Shown here in pieces: positions 60,115-64,000 of a DNA stretch of 64,000 bases. This stretch comes from Bradyrhizobium sp. LTSP849. GTDB lineage: Bacteria > Pseudomonadota > Alphaproteobacteria > Rhizobiales > Xanthobacteraceae. Where the stretch lies: contig NZ_JYMR01000045.1 of NCBI RefSeq assembly GCF_000938255.1, positions 310,001-374,000 of the forward strand, written 5' to 3'. Position 1 is the first letter of the stretch, and each line of letters opens with the position of its first letter. The translations under genes were made by a program, and so were the position numbers. The notes beneath the pieces are model-generated. The model was not told the DNA's origin. It was given only the letters and a program-made list of their open reading frames with translations, and did not search any database.

Positions 60115-61635
60115 TCAGGGTTGGGGCGGCGGGACGTTGGCGAGGTACCAATCGCGCAGAGCGGTGAGCGCGGGATGCGCCAGCGAGCGCTGGAGATAGG
60201 TCCAGATCCGCGGCTGATGGCGCAGATAATGCGGCTTGCCGTCGCGGCGGTTCAGTCGCGCAAAAGTGCCGAGCAGGCGCGTGTTGCGCTGCGCCGACAT
60301 GATGGCATAGAGCTCTGCGAAGCCGGTCGGATCGAAGCTCGCATCACCTGCGCGGCGCGTCTTGATGTAGCGCGACAGCAGCGTCAGCTCGAGCGCCTCG
60401 GGCACGTCGATGCGGGCGTCCTGAAGCAGCGACACCACGTCGTAGGATTGCGGCCCGAGCACGGTGTCCTGGAAGTCGATCACGCCGACGCGCTCGATGC
60501 CTGTACGGTCCGCGAGCCAGATCAGATTCGGCGAGTGGTAGTCGCGGATGATCCACGTCTTCGGCGCGGCCAGCGGCTTCTTCAGCAGCTCGTGCCACAT
60601 CGCGAAGAATTCCGCGCGCTTCTCGTCGCTCAGTGGCGCGTTGCGATCGGGCAGATACCATTCCGGCATCAAGCCGATTTCGATCAGCAGTGCGTCGGTG
60701 TCGAAGGCAGGAATGGTGTAGGTCTGATCCGGCAGCCGCAGCGTCTCCGGCAATGTCTTGCGGTGCAGCACGGCGAGCACGTCGGTCGCAGCTTCGTAAC
60801 GTTCGGCGATCGGGCGCGGCGGATCGCCTTCGATCACGCCTTCGCTGCCGAAATCCTCCGAGATCAGGAAGCCGTGGTTGAGATCGTAGTGGTGAATCGC
60901 GGGCGCTGAGATTCCCGCCACGCGCAGACCTTCGTCGATGGCGACGAAGGGTTTGATGTTCTCGGCAAGATGCGCCGCGGCGCTATAGGACTTGCCGTTA
61001 TAGAGCGCCGCGCCATCCGGGCGCTGCGGCGAGTTCATCAGGATGACGATGCCGTCGTCGCGCACCAGCCGCGCATAGGAGCGTGTCGAAGCGTCGCCGG
61101 CCATGCGGCGACGTGTTGCATCGATATAGCCGGACGCGTCGAGGAATTCCCGCAGCGCCTTCAGCCGCGCGACGGTGGCCGCGGCCTTGCCGTAACCGGT
61201 GATGTCGGCGGCGCGCGCGTTCGAGCCCAGCGCCGGGCGATGCGTCAGCGCGATGTCGATGCGGTCCGCGGGCATTGCCGACGGCGCGCGCTCCGGCCAT
61301 TCGATCAGCACCAGCGTGGCGTCCGGCAGCGGCGAGAGCCCGATCTCCTCGAGTTCGTTCTCGTCTTCCACGCGATAGAGATCGGCATGGATCACCGGAA
61401 ACGGCGGCAGCTCGTAACCCTGCACCAGCGTGAAGGTCGGGCTCGGCACTTCCAGCGCCTCGTCGCCGGCGAGATAGCGGATCAGGCTGCGGGCCGCTGC
61501 GGTCTTGCCGGCGCCGAGATCGCCGGTGAGCGTGACGACGTCGCCCGGTCCGACCAGCAAAGCGAGGTCGGCCATCAGCTGCGCGGTGGCCGTCTCGTTG
61601 TGAAGCGCGACGGAGAATGTGGTCGGCGCGCTCAT
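60115..61635 (-). CDS. TsaE-AmgK fusion: tRNA threonylcarbamoyladenosine ATPase plus MurNAc/GlcNAc anomeric kinase
   Basis: Residues 1-150 are TsaE, with Walker A GDLGAGKTAAARSLIR, PSPTFTLVQGYE and HADLYRVEDENELEEIGL. TsaE supports t6A synthesis in tRNA. Residues 160-506 are an aminoglycoside-phosphotransferase-like kinase of the AmgK type, with the Brenner motif IIRDYHSPNLIWL and the metal-binding GVIDFQDTVLGPQSYDVVSLLQD. AmgK phosphorylates MurNAc at the anomeric carbon during peptidoglycan recycling. The genes divL (four-base overlap, ATGA), murU and this fusion form one minus-strand cluster. The fusion is full length in both parts, with no linker loss or frameshift. Confidence 0.92.
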   Translation of the reverse strand: MSAPTTFSVALHNETATAQLMADLALLVGPGDVVTLTGDLGAGKTAAARSLIRYLAGDEALEVPSPTFTLVQGYELPPFPVIHADLYRVEDENELEEIGLSPLPDATLVLIEWPERAPSAMPADRIDIALTHRPALGSNARAADITGYGKAAATVARLKALREFLDASGYIDATRRRMAGDASTRSYARLVRDDGIVILMNSPQRPDGAALYNGKSYSAAAHLAENIKPFVAIDEGLRVAGISAPAIHHYDLNHGFLISEDFGSEGVIEGDPPRPIAERYEAATDVLAVLHRKTLPETLRLPDQTYTIPAFDTDALLIEIGLMPEWYLPDRNAPLSDEKRAEFFAMWHELLKKPLAAPKTWIIRDYHSPNLIWLADRTGIERVGVIDFQDTVLGPQSYDVVSLLQDARIDVPEALELTLLSRYIKTRRAGDASFDPTGFAELYAIMSAQRNTRLLGTFARLNRRDGKPHYLRHQPRIWTYLQRSLAHPALTALRDWYLANVPPPQP

Positions 61636-64000
61636 TCGGCGGCGTCGCGATGCGCCGCCTGGTCGGTCGGGAAGTCGCAGATCACGACCGTGCCCTTGCC
61701 GACGCTCGAATCCACCTGCACCTTGCCGCCATGCAGCTCGACGAAGGAGCGCACCAGCGACAGCCCGAGCCCGGCGCCGCGATGACGCGAGCCTTGCGAG
61801 CGGCTTTCGAACCAGTTGAAGACCTTGTCCTTCATGTCGGCGGGTATTCCAGGACCGGAATCTGTCACAATGAAGACCACGCTGCGCTCGGTGCGTCGCG
61901 CGCTGATCCCGACGGTGGAATCCTGCGGCGAGAAGCCGACGGCGTTGGCGAGCAGATTATAGAGCACCTGCACCACGCGCTTCTCGTCGCCGATGAAGCT
62001 GCCGACATCGGGCGCGATCTCGACCTTGAGGCGGATGCGGTCGGTGGCGAGGCGGTCCTGGATGCCCTCGGCGGCAAGCTCGATGGTCTTGCTGACATCG
62101 ACCGGGCCGAGTTCCAGCTTCATGGCGCCGGCGTCGATGGTGGCGAGATCGAGGATGTTATTGGTGAGCGCCAGCAGCGCGTTGGTCGATTTGGTGACGT
62201 AGTCGAGATATTCGGCCTGCTTCGGCGTCAGCGGACCGGTCGAGGGGTCGCTGAGGAAATGCGCGAAGCCGATGATGGTGGTGAGCGGAGAGCGCAGCTC
62301 GTAGGAGACGTGGTGAACGAAATCCACCTTCATCTGGTCGGCGGTCTCCAGCGCTTCGTTGCGCTCGCGTAGCGCGCGCTCGACGTTTTCGGTGTCAGTG
62401 ATGTCCAGGAACGTCAGCATGGTCGCGCCGTCGGGCAGCGGACGGATCATGCCGTCGAGCACGCTGCCGTCCTTGCGCTCCAGCTTCAGCGGCACATCGG
62501 CGCGGTTCTCGATCGAGGTGATGGCCTCGCGGATCTGGCGCCAGACGACGGGGTCGTCGAACAGCTGCTGGCACCAGCCTTCGACGGTCTGGATATGCGG
62601 CTCCTCGCGCATGGCATCGTTCGACAGCTTCCACATCCGGACGAAGGCCGGATTGAACAGCTGTGCCTTGCCGTGGCTGCCGAACACCGCGACGCCTTCG
62701 GCGAGGCTGTCCAGCGTCTCGCGCTGGACCCGGATCATGCCGTCGAAGCGGCGGGCGAGCTCGAGGCTCTCGGTGACGTCGTCGAACAGATAGGTGACGC
62801 CGCCTTCCGGATTCGGCGTGGTGACGACGGAGAGCGCGCGGCCGTCGGGCAGGTACCAGGTGTCTTTCGCGGCCTCGACTGCGCGATAGGCCTCGTGCAG
62901 TTTCACCTTCCAGGCGCGGAAGTCCGGCTGCTCCGGCAGTTTTCGTGCGGCGCGGAGCTTGTCGAGCACGCTGGAATCGTCGGGGTTGGCGTCGAGGAAG
63001 GTGCGGTCGAGATCCCACAGCCGCCGGTAGGAATCATTGTAGAAGGCGAGCCGGCGCTGGCCGTCGAACACGGCAACGCCGGAGGAGAGCTGGTCGAGCG
63101 TGCGCCGATGCGCTTCCGCCATCCGCACCAGCGCCGCGCTCAGCGCATCCGCCTCGCTGGCATCGATTGCGACGCCGACGCTGCCGCTGCCGACATTGAC
63201 GGCGCGCACGTCGTAGATGCGCCGCTCGCCGCCCGTCACGATCGGCAGCCGCGCGGCGAAGTTGGCAGCGTCTTTCAGTCCGCGTTCCATCGCGGTCCGA
63301 TCGGCGCTGTCGAGCAGCTCGAGCTTGCGCTCTTGAGCATCGACGACGCTCGCAGCTTCCGTCGCGCGCACATAGGCTGGATTGGCGAAAGTGAGCGCGC
63401 CGTTCTCGCCCTTGGCCCAGATCGGCCACGGCGCCGCGGCGGCGAAGCCGCGCAGCATCTCGGTCTCGTCCGAGAGCGCCTTGTGGCGCAGATTGGTTTC
63501 GGCCAGTTCGCGGCGCAGGCCGGAGAGCTCGCGAATCCGGACAATGGCCTGGCCGCCGATGGCGCGGCCGATGGCTTCCAGTGTGTGGCCGTTGGCGGTG
63601 GTCAACGTAAGCTGGAACCCGTCACCGCGTTCGCGCAGCGCGTCGACCGCGTGATCCATCTGGAGTGCCGGCTCCGGCGGCAGCCAGGTTCCGAACGCAA
63701 GCACGCGCTGCGGAGACGAATCGCGCGGCAACACCATCGAGACGTCGCCCGAGATCTGCGCGCGGCTGTCGCCGGCCGGCCAGGAGATCAGGACCTGCGG
63801 CTCGGCGAAGAGCAGCGCGCCGAAGCGATCGGCTTGCAACTGGAGTTCCCTGACCCGCGCGCGCAGCCTCGCCTCGTTCTTTGCCGTGCGCACGCGCGTG
63901 CGCATCAACAGGATCGCGGCCACGACCGTGAAGCCGAGCAGGGCCAGCGCGGTGGCCAGCACCGCGAGTTCCTGCCGGTTGAAGTCCAGCAATATCGAGA
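61632..64000 (-). CDS. divL: DivL: PAS-domain histidine-kinase-like protein with tyrosine in place of the phospho-histidine
   Basis: The frame starts with TTG at 63992 but remains open to the window edge, so the true N-terminus may lie outside. One membrane helix (LAVLATALALLGFTVVAAILL) is followed by about four PAS domains (residues 60-540). The DHp helix has VSYELRSPLTTIIGF, with Tyr (about residue 564) where kinases have His, exactly as in Caulobacter DivL. The ATPase domain has ANAVGFSPQD, VTDSGPGIPAD and GAGLGLSLV. DivL binds DivK and tunes CckA, and so CtrA and the cell cycle. The gene overlaps tsaE-amgK by four bases. Confidence 0.9.
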   Translation of the reverse strand, partial: SILLDFNRQELAVLATALALLGFTVVAAILLMRTRVRTAKNEARLRARVRELQLQADRFGALLFAEPQVLISWPAGDSRAQISGDVSMVLPRDSSPQRVLAFGTWLPPEPALQMDHAVDALRERGDGFQLTLTTANGHTLEAIGRAIGGQAIVRIRELSGLRRELAETNLRHKALSDETEMLRGFAAAAPWPIWAKGENGALTFANPAYVRATEAASVVDAQERKLELLDSADRTAMERGLKDAANFAARLPIVTGGERRIYDVRAVNVGSGSVGVAIDASEADALSAALVRMAEAHRRTLDQLSSGVAVFDGQRRLAFYNDSYRRLWDLDRTFLDANPDDSSVLDKLRAARKLPEQPDFRAWKVKLHEAYRAVEAAKDTWYLPDGRALSVVTTPNPEGGVTYLFDDVTESLELARRFDGMIRVQRETLDSLAEGVAVFGSHGKAQLFNPAFVRMWKLSNDAMREEPHIQTVEGWCQQLFDDPVVWRQIREAITSIENRADVPLKLERKDGSVLDGMIRPLPDGATMLTFLDITDTENVERALRERNEALETADQMKVDFVHHVSYELRSPLTTIIGFAHFLSDPSTGPLTPKQAEYLDYVTKSTNALLALTNNILDLATIDAGAMKLELGPVDVSKTIELAAEGIQDRLATDRIRLKVEIAPDVGSFIGDEKRVVQVLYNLLANAVGFSPQDSTVGISARRTERSVVFIVTDSGPGIPADMKDKVFNWFESRSQGSRHRGAGLGLSLVRSFVELHGGKVQVDSSVGKGTVVICDFPTDQAAHRDAAE

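Overview
The window looks like chromosomal DNA of a Bradyrhizobium-type alphaproteobacterium. GC content and codon use are high throughout. Gene blocks are typical of that group (uppP/fzlA/queG, lptC-lptA-lptB-rpoN-hpf-ptsN, aroA-cmk-rpsA, trpFBA-accD-folC, addAB, divL), a ROSE-type heat-shock leader is present, and several families of short palindromic intergenic repeats recur. The identification is inference from gene content; no 16S gene is present. Most of the window is core genome, with small accessory insertions.

Layout. 1-3 kb: a partial permuted NlpC/P60-like hydrolase, a Tat-exported amine oxidase and a TauE/SafE permease. 3-9.6 kb: the translation block infC-rpmI-rplT-pheS-pheT on the minus strand. 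It is broken in three places: a DUF559 nuclease-like gene flanked by inverted repeats sits between pheS and pheT, and two small genes for secreted proteins lie on the opposite strand. 9.8-15 kb: hydrolase, NTF2-like and thioesterase genes, then queG, an FzlA-like GST and uppP. 15-21.5 kb: dprE1, dprE2 and a UbiA-type prenyltransferase, a probable route to polyprenyl-phosphate-D-arabinofuranose, with an NDUFA9-like gene, tRNA-Leu(CAG) and an MFS transporter between them. 21.5-28.2 kb: RNase D, the LPS transport genes lptC/A/B, rpoN, hpf and ptsN.

28.2-31.5 kb is a mosaic accessory slot between ptsN and a DUF1150 gene. It holds a TPR gene, then a scar made of the DUF1150 3' end joined to the ptsN 3' end, then a VapBC-type toxin-antitoxin pair. 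Next comes an Hsp20 gene with an RpoH-like promoter and a ROSE-type RNA thermometer. 31.7-36 kb: the ugpBAEC glycerol-3-phosphate transporter with a candidate Pho box. 36-39 kb: a CoA transferase, divergent ohr/ohrR with paired operator dyads, tRNA-Ala(GGC) and a FYDLN acid protein. 39-51.5 kb: aroA-cmk-rpsA, sppA, ihfB, lapA, trpFBA, accD, folC and a metallophosphoesterase. 51.6-64 kb, all minus strand: trxA, addA/addB, murU, a PilZ protein, a fused tsaE-amgK gene and divL.

The most interesting points are the repeat-flanked DUF559 cassette coupled on both sides to pheS and pheT; the ptsN/DUF1150 scar; the polyprenyl-arabinose module with a degenerate HAD domain on its UbiA protein; the ROSE thermometer; the ATT start of infC; and a near-identical 21-bp element upstream of both dprE1 and rpoN.
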